This document shows positions 1 through 8,087 of a stretch of 64,000 nt of DNA, piece after piece. The notes below the pieces were generated by a model. That model saw nothing but the letters and a program-made list of their open reading frames with translations, had not been told where the DNA came from and searched no databases. Both the position numbers and the translations under genes were made by a program. Origin of the DNA: Bacillus sp. J37 (GTDB taxonomy: Bacteria > Bacillota > Bacilli > Bacillales > Bacillaceae); assembly GCF_000518865.1 (NCBI RefSeq), contig NZ_JAEK01000001.1, positions 248,001 through 312,000 on the forward strand. Reading direction: 5' to 3'. The number at the start of each line of letters is the position of its first letter. Positions within the stretch are counted from its first letter, which is position 1.

Positions 1-324
1 TGTAAACATGAGTTTGTTTTATCAGGTAGACGTCAGAAGAAATTAGGTGTTCGCACACTTGATATTGCAAAGAGGTTACTTGACTTTGGTTATCATCCTC
101 CAACGATTTATTTCCCGTTAAACGTTGAGGAGTGTATCATGATCGAACCAACCGAAACAGAATCAAAGGAAACTCTTGATGCATTTGTTGATGCAATGAT
201 TCAGATCGCAAAAGAAGCTGAAGAAACACCAGAAGTTGTGCAGGAAGCACCGCACACAACTGTTGTTAAGAGATTGGACGAAACAACGGCAGCAAGAAAG
301 CCAATCTTAAAATATCAGCGATAA
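1..324 (+). CDS. gcvPB: Glycine dehydrogenase (decarboxylating) subunit 2, C-terminal part
   Basis: The frame is open from the first base, so only the last 107 codons are present. The P protein of the glycine cleavage system is a PLP enzyme that decarboxylates glycine and passes the aminomethyl group to lipoylated H protein. The visible tail contains the typical late segment ([20 protein letters not shown], then [20 protein letters not shown]) followed by a basic C-terminus. The PLP lysine lies upstream of the window. In B. subtilis gcvPB is last in gcvT-gcvPA-gcvPB and is followed by yqhL. Here three extra genes intervene before yqhL. A strong terminator follows directly. Confidence 0.9.
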   Translation, partial: CKHEFVLSGRRQKKLGVRTLDIAKRLLDFGYHPPTIYFPLNVEECIMIEPTETESKETLDAFVDAMIQIAKEAEETPEVVQEAPHTTVVKRLDETTAARKPILKYQR

Positions 325-329
325 ACGTG

Positions 330-362
330 AAAATGACCTACTTTGTTTGTAGGTCATTTTTC
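330..362. terminator. Rho-independent terminator, bidirectional
   Basis: Stem AAATGACCTAC / GTAGGTCATTT with a 7-nt loop and T/A runs on both sides. It lies between gcvPB (+) and the convergent chemoreceptor gene (-) and probably ends both. Confidence 0.85.
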
Positions 363-380
363 GTAATGTTTTTCAAGGCA

Positions 381-1217
381 CTATAATTTATGCGCATATT
401 CATTCAGACGCTTTGAGAGCTGTTCAATCTCCATTACTGAGTTGGAAATTTGCTGCATGGATGTTGCTTGATCACTACCGATCTTATCCATTTCCTTAAT
501 TGAGTCTGCCATTTGCTTTGTTACCTTTTGGATTTGTCCCGTAATTTCATTGACCTTTTGGGTAGAAGAAACGGTTTCTCTGGAAAACTTTCTAATTTCA
601 TTTGCTACAACTTCAAATCCTTTTCCTTTTTCACCTGCACGTGCTGCCTCTATTGCTGCATTTAGCCCAAGCAGATTTGTTTGATCAGCAACCTTCTTAA
701 TCATGGCTAATACGACATCAGTCTCTTTTACATTATCTCCAGCTTGTGTGGATTGAATGATTAGTTCTTGTATATACTTCGCGAGGATATGAGAACCTTC
801 AGCAACAGTTTTCATTTGATCGTTCGCTTTAGAAAGTGCTTGTCCGATTTGTTCAGCTATATTCTTTAATTCTGTTTGCTTTCGAATTTGGACAGCAATC
901 CCTCCGATTACGTTATTGTGAACATCAAAAAGGGGGAGAGCTGTACCTGTAAATTCAAAACCATAGAATTCAGCAGGAACATCGGCTTGTAATCGCTTCT
1001 TCTCGCGGATTGCGATAGATAGTGGTTCTTCGGGATTTATTTTTTGTCCGATCTTAATATTGAGGTTGATTTGTTCCCCTGGATGATAAGAAAGGAATTG
1101 CTCTAAATCACAAACTGCTATGGATAAATCAGCTGGAACGGCTGCTTTTATAACAGGGATTATCTTAATTAAGCTTTCTAAAGAATCTATTTTGTTGATC
1201 ATTTCATATTTCTCCAT
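381..1217 (-). CDS. Soluble methyl-accepting chemotaxis-type sensory transducer (YfmS-like)
   Basis: 278 aa with no membrane segment. The C-terminal half is a short MCP signalling domain. It holds the highly conserved hairpin tip ([20 protein letters not shown], then [17 protein letters not shown]), the part that contacts CheW and CheA. The N-terminal about 120 residues form a cytoplasmic sensor domain whose ligand I cannot name. Length and plan match the soluble B. subtilis chemoreceptor YfmS, so a cytoplasmic redox or metabolite sensor is likely. It is monocistronic and convergent with gcvPB. The gene is not at this place in B. subtilis. Confidence 0.85.
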   Translation of the reverse strand: MEKYEMINKIDSLESLIKIIPVIKAAVPADLSIAVCDLEQFLSYHPGEQINLNIKIGQKINPEEPLSIAIREKKRLQADVPAEFYGFEFTGTALPLFDVHNNVIGGIAVQIRKQTELKNIAEQIGQALSKANDQMKTVAEGSHILAKYIQELIIQSTQAGDNVKETDVVLAMIKKVADQTNLLGLNAAIEAARAGEKGKGFEVVANEIRKFSRETVSSTQKVNEITGQIQKVTKQMADSIKEMDKIGSDQATSMQQISNSVMEIEQLSKRLNEYAHKL

Positions 1218-1405
1218 TCATTGTAATCTTCTACATCATACATAATACCCTATTTTATAGTAACTTTCTTCTTATACAATATTCACAGATAGTTGTAAGG
1301 CAGTCGTACATTGTCTTAAACATACAATTCATGCCGAAATAATGTTAATCTGCAAACATTATGACTACTTTTTAGAACCTTTGTCGAGAGGGAGGAATTG
1401 AGTAC

Positions 1406-2137
1406 GTGATTAGTAGAACTAGTAGTATTAAGAAAAATAGACAAAGGTTGGTGTTTAGATTGGCAGCAAAATATATAACGATTTCAAAAGCAGCCTCATT
1501 AATCGGTGAAAAAGCATTTGTGTTAAAGCAGTGGGAGGAAGACTTTTGTGAGCTTATCACCATAAAAAGAGATGAAAAGAATATGCGGTTATTTACTGGA
1601 GAGAACATTGAATTTTTCCAAAAGATTAAAGCGTATAAAGATAGAAATTTAGATAATGAGACGATTAAACAACTTCTGCAGCAGCAATCCGTAAGTTCAC
1701 CAGTTCAAGAAAGCTTGGATCAGGCTGATGTTGCTGAGCTGAAAGCAACTCTGTCAAAAATCACTTCATTTATTGAATCCAAACAAGTTCAGTCTGTATT
1801 CGAGATGGATGAACGACTTGATTTGCTTGAGAAAAATGTGATTTCATCGGTTTCAGAGAAAATCAGTGAAACAGCTAAATTACAAACAGAGGTAGCACGG
1901 ATTGAGTTTTCAGATCTTCAAGACATGATTACAAGTTTAGAAGTGACAGCTGAGGCGGAAAGGGAGTCTTTTAAAGAAGAAGTTCATCAGGAAAGAGAAA
2001 TAGCACAACGAAAAACAGATGAGCGTGAAGAGCGATTCTTGGCATTTGTAAGAGATCATCAATACAAGCAAGAGAAAATGAAGCAAGATAAATCAGGATT
2101 AGGATTTATAAAACAAATATTAAGCTTTGCCAGATAA
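1406..2137 (+). CDS. MerR-like HTH protein with long coiled coil (RacA / DUF3967-like)
   Basis: 243 aa from a GTG start behind GGGAGG. Residues about 15-90 look like a MerR-type winged helix (AAKYITISKAASLIGEKAFV ... KRDEKNMRLFTGENIEFFQK). The middle is strongly charged and predicted coiled coil (to about residue 210), ending in a short basic-hydrophobic tail (GLGFIKQILSFAR). This plan recalls RacA and DUF3967 proteins: DNA binding at the N-terminus, self-association through the coil, and a C-terminal amphipathic anchor. Function is not known; chromosome organisation or a local regulatory role is inference. It shares the terminator at 2141-2172 with the convergent gene. Confidence 0.65.
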   Translation: MISRTSSIKKNRQRLVFRLAAKYITISKAASLIGEKAFVLKQWEEDFCELITIKRDEKNMRLFTGENIEFFQKIKAYKDRNLDNETIKQLLQQQSVSSPVQESLDQADVAELKATLSKITSFIESKQVQSVFEMDERLDLLEKNVISSVSEKISETAKLQTEVARIEFSDLQDMITSLEVTAEAERESFKEEVHQEREIAQRKTDEREERFLAFVRDHQYKQEKMKQDKSGLGFIKQILSFAR

Positions 2138-2140
2138 ATG

Positions 2141-2172
2141 AAAAAGGTCGCTTTAAATCGCGACCTTTTTTA
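2141..2172. terminator. Rho-independent terminator, bidirectional
   Basis: Stem AAAAGGTCGC / GCGACCTTTT with a 7-nt loop and T/A tails on both strands, between two convergent genes. Confidence 0.88.
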
Positions 2173-3414
2173 TGTATATTCAGGCATTTCTACCTTTTTC
2201 TCGATTTTAATTCGTTTTAGCTTATTGTCTTCAACATTCATGATAATAAAGTGCAGATTCTCGTAATCGTAGGATTCTCCTTCAACAGGAAAGTGTCCTA
2301 ATTCTTTCAGAAGAAATCCTGACACAATGTCCTCCTGTTCAGGGATCTTCGTTTTGAAAACTTCATTTAAACGTCTTAATGCCAGTTTTCCATTACATAT
2401 AATATGAACGTCTGTTATTTCTTCAATTAGGATCTCTTCATCCTGATCTGTTTCATCTTTAATTTCTTGACCAATCATCGCCTCAATTATATCCTCATGG
2501 CTTATAATCCCTTTTGTTCCACCATATTCATCAAGAACAATGGCTAAGTGTCTTTGCTTTTTTAGCATTAATTTGAAGACGGTTTCGATCGAGTGAAATT
2601 CAAAAACAAAGAGTGGATCATCATCCATAAAGTCTTCCAGTTTTTTTTGAGGCTCTAAAGACCAATTTAACAATGATTTTGCATGCAGAACACCGAGGAT
2701 TTCATCCATGCTTTCTTTATATACCGGATATCGTGTATGACGGCCTTCTAATACAATATCTCTCGTTTCTTCATAGGTAGAACCTGATGCAATCCCTTGA
2801 ATTTCGGTTCTTGGTACTTTTAGTGCGTCACGAACATCCAGATCATAAAAATCAATTGCACCCTTAATCCGTTTCGTTTCATCTGTTTGCAGGATTCCTT
2901 CAGATGTAGCGATATTTACCATTGTAATCAGTTCTTCTCTTGAAATTGAAGCGGTTTTGCCTTCTTCTTTTGAGAGGATATTAATAACCATTCTTGTAAA
3001 TCTTGATAGGAGAAAAATTAATGGTTTTAAAATGAAAATGATGATACGAATGACCGGGAAAACCATATACGCGATCTTATCCGCGAAAGTGGCAGCGATA
3101 GACTTTGGCAAAACTTCTGCAAAAATAATCAGCACAACCGTTAAGATCCCTGTAGCAACACCTACACTAATACCATATTCAATTGCAATGACTGTAACAA
3201 GGGTTGGCAACATGATGTTAGCTATGTTGTTTCCAATTAAGATACCTGTGATAATTTCATCAGGTTTTGAGACGAAATTCAGTAATTTTTGTGATTTCTT
3301 ATCATTGTTTTCCGCTTTTGATTTTAATTTCATTTTGTTTACAGCAGTAAGTGCTGTTTCACTGCCGGATAAGAAAAACGACATCAATAGAAAAAACACT
3401 ATGGCAATAATCAA
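2170..3414 (-). CDS. CNNM/HlyC-CorC family membrane protein with CBS domains
   Basis: 414 aa. Residues 1-180 form the CNNM (DUF21) membrane domain with about four hydrophobic segments and the conserved LSGSETALTAVNKMKLKSKA and GNNIANIMLPTL stretches. A CBS pair follows (about 200-330), including VLDEYGGTKGIISHEDIIEA. The C-terminal CorC/HlyC domain is about 340-410. Family members in Firmicutes (B. subtilis MpfA/YhdP, YhdT, YugS, YrkA) are linked to Mg2+ efflux; older names say haemolysin. The CBS pair probably binds ATP-Mg as a sensor. The gene stands alone and its stop lies inside the shared terminator. Confidence 0.85.
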   Translation of the reverse strand: MIIAIVFFLLMSFFLSGSETALTAVNKMKLKSKAENNDKKSQKLLNFVSKPDEIITGILIGNNIANIMLPTLVTVIAIEYGISVGVATGILTVVLIIFAEVLPKSIAATFADKIAYMVFPVIRIIIFILKPLIFLLSRFTRMVINILSKEEGKTASISREELITMVNIATSEGILQTDETKRIKGAIDFYDLDVRDALKVPRTEIQGIASGSTYEETRDIVLEGRHTRYPVYKESMDEILGVLHAKSLLNWSLEPQKKLEDFMDDDPLFVFEFHSIETVFKLMLKKQRHLAIVLDEYGGTKGIISHEDIIEAMIGQEIKDETDQDEEILIEEITDVHIICNGKLALRRLNEVFKTKIPEQEDIVSGFLLKELGHFPVEGESYDYENLHFIIMNVEDNKLKRIKIEKKVEMPEYT

Positions 3415-3543
3415 GACTTGATTCCTCCAACAACTAATACATTTTTATTTCTATCTCTTATCTTACCTTATTTTTGGTTTTGAAGTCGATAAATGTGATA
3501 CATGTTATAAATTTTGAACAGAAAAATGAATTCAAGAAAAGGA

Positions 3544-3598
3544 AAAAGCAACTCCAAAGTTCACCCGCATGAAAGAAGATGAGGTTGTAGTTGCTTCC
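3544..3598 (-). terminator. Probable terminator of yqhL
   Basis: Read on the minus strand, AAGCAACT ... AGTTGCTT is followed by a T-rich tract. The loop is long (about 35 nt), so the call is moderate. Confidence 0.45.
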
Positions 3599-3614
3599 TG
3601 TATTCATTATTTAG

Positions 3615-3998
3615 TTATTTTTTCTTTACTTTCCCTGTCCAACCTTTAAAACCGCCTTTAAGACAATGGAGGTTATGATAGCCTTTTCGCTTTAACATTT
3701 GTGCAGCGCGGCCACTTCGTACCGTATTTTGGCAATAGAAGTAAACTGGTTGGTCAGGACGGATTTCTTTGTAGCGTTGACGTAACTGAGAAAGCGGTAT
3801 ATTTCGAGCACCTAAAATATGTCCACCTTCAAACTCGTTAGGTTCACGAACATCGATTAATTGTGCTTTACGATAGCCTGCACGGAATTCTTCTTCTGTA
3901 AGTTGCTTCATAATTTTTCGTTGATAGAAAAAATTAAACGTAATGTAGGCAATCAGGGCAACTGCTACGATGATTAGTAAAATGGTTGATGTTGTCAA
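3615..3998 (-). CDS. yqhL: Membrane-anchored rhodanese-like protein
   Basis: 127 aa. Residues 4-25 are one hydrophobic helix that would anchor the protein. Residues 33-125 form a single rhodanese domain with the IDVREPNEFEGGHILGARNI signature and an active-site loop YFYCQNTVRSGRA, so Cys89 would carry the persulfide. It is likely a sulfurtransferase; the acceptor is unknown. It stands divergently just upstream of lipM, as yqhL does in B. subtilis. Confidence 0.85.
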   Translation of the reverse strand: MTTSTILLIIVAVALIAYITFNFFYQRKIMKQLTEEEFRAGYRKAQLIDVREPNEFEGGHILGARNIPLSQLRQRYKEIRPDQPVYFYCQNTVRSGRAAQMLKRKGYHNLHCLKGGFKGWTGKVKKK

Positions 3999-4179
3999 TA
4001 TCCTCGACCCCTTTTTTATAGGTTATATCATTGTAAGCTCATAAGAACTCATATACAGACCTCTATTATTATATAAGAGCTTATGAAAATTGTCATCAGG
4101 TTGTATGCATTATTATTTTCTTCCAAATAAACTTCTGCTAGACTTAGGATGTAAAAAAAATAACAAAGAGGGTTACAAC

Positions 4180-5016
4180 ATGGCGAAAGAAGTATGGAGA
4201 TATATTGATTCTGGAAACTGCTCTCCAGCATTTAATATGGCATTGGATGAAGCACTTTTAGAATGGCATAGCGAAGGCAAGATTCCACCTACCATTCGAT
4301 TTTATGGCTGGAATCCAGCAACACTTTCAATTGGTTACTTTCAAAAAGTTGAAAAAGAAATAGATTTAGAAGCGGTGAAAAGATATGGTTTAGGCTTCGT
4401 TAGGAGACCTACAGGGGGCAGAGGAGTTCTTCATGATCAAGAACTTACATACAGTGTCATTGTATCAGAGGAACACCCTGAAATGCCCAAGACAGTAACG
4501 GAGGCTTATCGGGTGATTTCAGAAGGAGTTTTGGAGGGATTTAAAAATCTCGGTCTTGAAGCATACTTCGCTATTCCTCGTACTGATGAAGAAAAAGCAG
4601 GTCTTAAATCACCTAGATCAGCTGTTTGCTTTGATGCTCCTTCCTGGTATGAGCTTGTTGTTGAAGGGCGTAAAGTTGCAGGTAGTGCACAAACCCGACA
4701 AAAAGGAGTTATCTTACAACACGGATCAATTTTGCTGGATCTAGATGAGGATATGCTTTTTGATTTATTTAAATATCCAAACGATCGTGTAAAAGAAAGA
4801 ATGCAAAGGGCATTTAAAAACAAGGCCGTTGCAACGAATAGTCTTAGAAAAGAGCCGGTTACAATTGAAGAAGCAAAAAAAGCTTTTAAGGAAGGTTTTG
4901 AAAAAGGTCTAGATATTGACCTTGAGCCTTATAAGTTAACAGGTGAAGAACTAGAGTATGTAAATCAACTTGCAAAAAATAAATATGAAAGTGATGAATG
5001 GAATTTCAAAAGATAG
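4180..5016 (+). CDS. lipM: Octanoyl-[acyl-carrier-protein]:protein N-octanoyltransferase
   Basis: 278 aa from the ATG at 4180, behind AAAGAGGG. The same frame is open upstream to 4090, but that stretch has no SD sequence and no family similarity. LipM moves octanoate from ACP to the H protein of glycine cleavage, the first step of lipoate synthesis in Bacillus. The BPL/LPL fold is visible ([18 protein letters not shown] near 75-92). The catalytic cysteine falls exactly at residue 150 ([12 protein letters not shown]), followed by the lysine region GRKVAGSAQ. The length equals that of B. subtilis LipM. Position close to gcvPB fits a glycine-cleavage role. Confidence 0.95.
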   Translation: MAKEVWRYIDSGNCSPAFNMALDEALLEWHSEGKIPPTIRFYGWNPATLSIGYFQKVEKEIDLEAVKRYGLGFVRRPTGGRGVLHDQELTYSVIVSEEHPEMPKTVTEAYRVISEGVLEGFKNLGLEAYFAIPRTDEEKAGLKSPRSAVCFDAPSWYELVVEGRKVAGSAQTRQKGVILQHGSILLDLDEDMLFDLFKYPNDRVKERMQRAFKNKAVATNSLRKEPVTIEEAKKAFKEGFEKGLDIDLEPYKLTGEELEYVNQLAKNKYESDEWNFKR

Positions 5017-5048
5017 AGACGTGATCTTAGGATTACGTCTATTTTCAT
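5017..5048 (+). terminator. Terminator of lipM
   Basis: Stem AGACGTGATC / GATTACGTCT (one G-T pair), loop TTAG, then ATTTTC. Confidence 0.6.
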
Positions 5049-5255
5049 CTAGTAGGGTATATTTGTAGAAATTTGACGAAAGAAATTTTTTATCTATCTA
5101 ATTTAAAAACGTTGATTTCAAAGGTTTTTAATACAATCAAATAGATGCAAGTGACAAAATTCTTCAAAATTCCCCTTTTACGAGTCAAAACCATCACAAA
5201 TCTCGTTAAAGCTTCTTTTTTTAATAAGTTTTCCATTTGACAAAAAGAGAAATAG

Positions 5256-5313
5256 TTGACCTTAAAACTATATATAGTATTATTCGTCAAAAAGTAAACA
5301 CTATATATTGAAT
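5256..5313 (+). promoter_or_regulatory. nrdJ promoter with two NrdR-like boxes
   Basis: A -35 TTGACC (5256-5261) and -10 TATTAT (5278-5283) are 16 bp apart. Two AT-rich palindromes resemble the NrdR box ACACWATATATWGTGT: AAACTATATATAGTAT (5265-5280) and ACACTATATATTGAAT (5298-5313). Their centres are 33 bp apart, about three helical turns, as is usual for paired NrdR boxes. The first overlaps the promoter spacer and -10, so (d)ATP-loaded NrdR would repress. The rest of 5049-5380 shows no gene and no recognisable cobalamin riboswitch. Confidence 0.65.
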
Positions 5314-5380
5314 TGTAGGGTTGTATATGATAAATTAAATCAGGAGATTTACAAGAAAGATAGATAGAGGAGTTGTTACA

Positions 5381-7939
5381 ATGACAGTTGTTACTGAGCA
5401 AAAGATGAGCGTTGATGTGGAGAAGCTTAACAAAGATATTTCTGCATTTCCGCAGGTTCATCCTATTACTAACGATATGAAATTAACACATAAAGGTGTT
5501 TCGAGACTTGTTATGCTTGATCGTTACACATTTAAAGACACGGAAAAAATTACGTTATCTGAAGGAGACTTTGTTGTTTTAACGATCAAGGAAGACCCTA
5601 AATTCCCGGCCAGAGGGCTTGGCTTTATCAAGAGTATTGATTGGGAAGCAAAAACAGCAAATGTGCTAGTTGATGAAGAATATAGGCACTCATTAGATAA
5701 ACCTGAGGAAGTGGAGACAGGGATCGTAAAACGCTCGTTAGATGTCATTGAAAAACCACTTGAAATCTTTTACGAACAAATCGCAAAACGTAATGCAACA
5801 GGATTAGCATCGGTTGAGAAAACAGAAGAAAAACGTCAAGAATGGTTCGAAAAGTTTTATCAAGAGCTTGTTAACTTAAACTTTATTCCGGCAGGACGTG
5901 TGTTATATGGTGCAGGTGCTGGAACAGAAGTAACTTATTTTAACTGCTATGTTATGCCATTTGTGAAGGATTCACGCGAAGGGATCTCTGAGCATCGTAA
6001 ACAGGTAATGGAGATCATGAGTCGCGGTGGCGGTGTAGGAACGAACGGATCAACATTACGCCCTCGTAACACATTAGCAAAAGGTGTAAACGGAAAATCA
6101 TCAGGCTCTGTATCATGGTTGGATGATATTGCGAAATTAACTCATCTGGTTGAGCAGGGCGGCTCAAGACGTGGAGCGCAAATGATTATGCTGGCTGACT
6201 GGCATCCAGATATTATTGAGTTCATTATTTCAAAAATGCAAAACCCTAGAATTCTACGTTTCCTTATTGAAAACACCAATGATGAAGCGATTAAAAAATA
6301 TGCGCAGGATAAATTAAAGTTCACACCACTTACACAACAGGAAATTGATATGTACCAAGGAATAATTAATTACAAGCAAATTCCAGGAACAGGTGGGTTT
6401 AGTGAAAAAATAATAAAAGATGCTGAATTAAAGCTGCGTACTGGCGGCACTTACAGTGTTCATAACTCTGAGTTCTTAACAGGTGCGAATATTTCTGTTA
6501 CGTTAACAAAAGATTTTATGGATGCAGTAGAAAATGATGCTGAATATGAACTTCGTTTCCCTGATGTAGAAAGCTATAATGAAAAGGAAATGAATGAATA
6601 CAATGAAAACTGGCACAAAGTTGGGGATGTACGTGAGTGGAAAAAACAAGGCTATAAAGTACGTACGTACCGTAAAATTAAAGCAAAAGAACTTTGGAAT
6701 CTAATCAACATCTGTGCAACATATTCAGCAGAGCCGGGAATTTTCTTTATTGATAATGCAAACGACATGACAAATGCCAAGGCATATGGTCAACAGGTCG
6801 TAGCGACAAATCCGTGTGGGGAACAACCACTTGCACCATATTCTGTCTGTAACTTAGCAGCAGTAAACCTTGCTGAAATGGCAAATAAAGAAACAAAAAC
6901 AGTTGACTTTGATAAGCTTCGTAAAACAGTTGAAGTTGGCGTGAGAATGCAGGATAACGTCATTGACGCAACTCCATATTTCTTACCTGAAAACAAACAC
7001 CAGGCACTTGGCGAACGCCGTGTTGGACTAGGTGTAATGGGGTTACATGATCTTCTTATTTACTGTGAAACAGAATATGGTTCTGAAGAAGGAAATGTAT
7101 TAGTTGATAAGGTCTTTGAAACAATTGCTACAACAGCATACCGTGCATCAATTGAATTAGCGAAGGAAAAGGGAAGCTTTCCGTTCCTAGTTGGAGAAGA
7201 AGATGCAGAAACAAATCGCCTTCGTGAAGCATTTACCCAAACAGGATTCATGCAAAAAATGCCTGCAGATATTCTAGAAGGTGTAAAAGAGTACGGAATC
7301 CGTAACTCACATCTATTAACTGTTGCTCCTACGGGATCCACAGGGACAATGGTTGGTGTTGCAACAGGACTTGAACCTTACTTCTCATTCTCGTACTTCC
7401 GTAGTGGAAGACTTGGTAAATTTATCGAAGTAAAGGCAGATATTGTGCAGGAATATCTAGATCAACATCCAGAAGCAGATGCAAACAACCTACCGTCATG
7501 GTTTGTATCGGCAATGGAATTAGCTCCTGAGGCACATGCAGATGTACAATGTGTCATCCAACGTTGGATTGATAGTTCTATTAGTAAAACAGTTAATGCT
7601 CCAAAGGGCTATACTGTTGATCAAGTAGAAAAAGTGTATGAGCGCCTGTACAAAGGTGGAGCAAAAGGCGGCACAGTCTATGTAGACGGTAGCCGTGATA
7701 CACAAGTATTGACACTAAAAGCTGAAGAAAATACATTTGATGAAAATGAAGAAGTAGAACCAAAAGAAAAAGGGAAAGTTGTTCTTGTTGATACAATCAA
7801 TGATCTTCGTTCAACAGATGTAACGATTGGAAATGAAGTTGGTAATACTTGCCCGGTTTGTCGTGAAGGTACAGTTGAAGATTTGGGCGGCTGTAATACA
7901 TGTACGAGCTGTGGTGCACAATTAAAGTGTGGATTGTAA
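5381..7939 (+). CDS. nrdJ: Adenosylcobalamin-dependent (class II) ribonucleotide reductase
   Basis: 852 aa from an ATG behind TAGAGGAG. Class II enzymes reduce ribonucleotides to deoxyribonucleotides with a thiyl radical made from adenosylcobalamin, with or without oxygen. Visible: FNCYVMPFVKDSREGISEHR with Cys189; the glycine-rich SRGGGVGTNGSTLRPRN; the active-site loop NPCGEQ at 477-482 (Cys479, Glu481); Cys490; and the phosphate-binding APTGSTGTM. The last 30 residues carry six cysteines in CxxC pairs (CPVC ... CNTCTSCG ... KCGL), the redox-active and Zn-ribbon-like tail. B. subtilis has no gene here. The Tn7-like element begins 21 bp after the stop codon. Confidence 0.93.
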   Translation: MTVVTEQKMSVDVEKLNKDISAFPQVHPITNDMKLTHKGVSRLVMLDRYTFKDTEKITLSEGDFVVLTIKEDPKFPARGLGFIKSIDWEAKTANVLVDEEYRHSLDKPEEVETGIVKRSLDVIEKPLEIFYEQIAKRNATGLASVEKTEEKRQEWFEKFYQELVNLNFIPAGRVLYGAGAGTEVTYFNCYVMPFVKDSREGISEHRKQVMEIMSRGGGVGTNGSTLRPRNTLAKGVNGKSSGSVSWLDDIAKLTHLVEQGGSRRGAQMIMLADWHPDIIEFIISKMQNPRILRFLIENTNDEAIKKYAQDKLKFTPLTQQEIDMYQGIINYKQIPGTGGFSEKIIKDAELKLRTGGTYSVHNSEFLTGANISVTLTKDFMDAVENDAEYELRFPDVESYNEKEMNEYNENWHKVGDVREWKKQGYKVRTYRKIKAKELWNLINICATYSAEPGIFFIDNANDMTNAKAYGQQVVATNPCGEQPLAPYSVCNLAAVNLAEMANKETKTVDFDKLRKTVEVGVRMQDNVIDATPYFLPENKHQALGERRVGLGVMGLHDLLIYCETEYGSEEGNVLVDKVFETIATTAYRASIELAKEKGSFPFLVGEEDAETNRLREAFTQTGFMQKMPADILEGVKEYGIRNSHLLTVAPTGSTGTMVGVATGLEPYFSFSYFRSGRLGKFIEVKADIVQEYLDQHPEADANNLPSWFVSAMELAPEAHADVQCVIQRWIDSSISKTVNAPKGYTVDQVEKVYERLYKGGAKGGTVYVDGSRDTQVLTLKAEENTFDENEEVEPKEKGKVVLVDTINDLRSTDVTIGNEVGNTCPVCREGTVEDLGGCNTCTSCGAQLKCGL

Positions 7940-7946
7940 TCTGTTT

Positions 7947-7960
7947 AAAGGATCTGACGA
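7947..7960 (+). terminator. 5' half of the split nrdJ terminator
   Basis: AAAGGATCTGAC (7947-7958) is complementary over 12 bp (one G-T pair) to GTCAGGTCCTTT at 20424-20435, which is followed by TTCTTT. If one target duplication and the element are removed, the two halves join as a rho-independent terminator with loop GAT. The transposon sits in that loop. Confidence 0.8.
7956..7960. repeat. Target-site duplication, nrdJ side
   Basis: GACGA directly precedes the terminal TGTAGC and is repeated at 20418-20422 after the other end. Five base pairs is the size made by Tn7-family transposases. Confidence 0.88.
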
Positions 7961-8050
7961 TGTAGCTTTGAAATAAAGTCGTACTGTTTATAAAAAAGTC
8001 GTACCGTTTAAAATAAAGTTGCACTGTTTATAAAAAAGTTGCACCGTTAT
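7961..8050. repeat. tnsA-proximal transposon end (Tn7 R-like): four tandem TnsB-type sites
   Basis: After the terminal TGTAGCTTTG come four units with core AAAGTYG and then TACYG or CACYG. The AAAGT cores begin at 7975, 7995, 8015 and 8035, an exact 20-bp period. Units 1 and 3 read ATAAAGT..., units 2 and 4 AAAAAGT.... This matches the plan of the Tn7 right end (four packed sites in about 90 bp). TnsB binding is inferred from position and plan. Confidence 0.82.
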
Positions 8051-8086
8051 GCCCCTTTGGATAAAATTATCTAAAGGGGTGTTTTT
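8039..8086 (+). promoter_or_regulatory. tnsA promoter, and a hairpin that buries its SD
   Basis: TTGCAC (8039-8044), 17 bp, TAAAAT (8062-8067) is a plausible sigma-A promoter; its -35 lies in the fourth TnsB-type repeat. CCCCTTTGGATAA (8052-8064) pairs with TTATCTAAAGGGG (8067-8079), followed by TGTTTTTT. This looks like a rho-independent terminator, and its 3' arm holds the tnsA SD (AAAGGGG). A read-through transcript from nrdJ would fold and be ended or untranslated. A transcript begun here near 8074 would lack the 5' arm. Confidence 0.5.
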
Positions 8087-8087
8087 T

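Noticed and set aside
4090-4179. N-terminal extension of lipM
   Set aside because: The sequence has no SD and no similarity to the family; starting at 4180 puts the catalytic Cys at residue 150 as expected.
5049-5380. Cobalamin riboswitch before nrdJ, and a minus-strand ORF across the region (5090-5461)
   Set aside because: No B12-box-like sequence or large multi-stem fold was seen. The ORF overlaps the nrdJ promoter and start, has low-complexity content and no SD.
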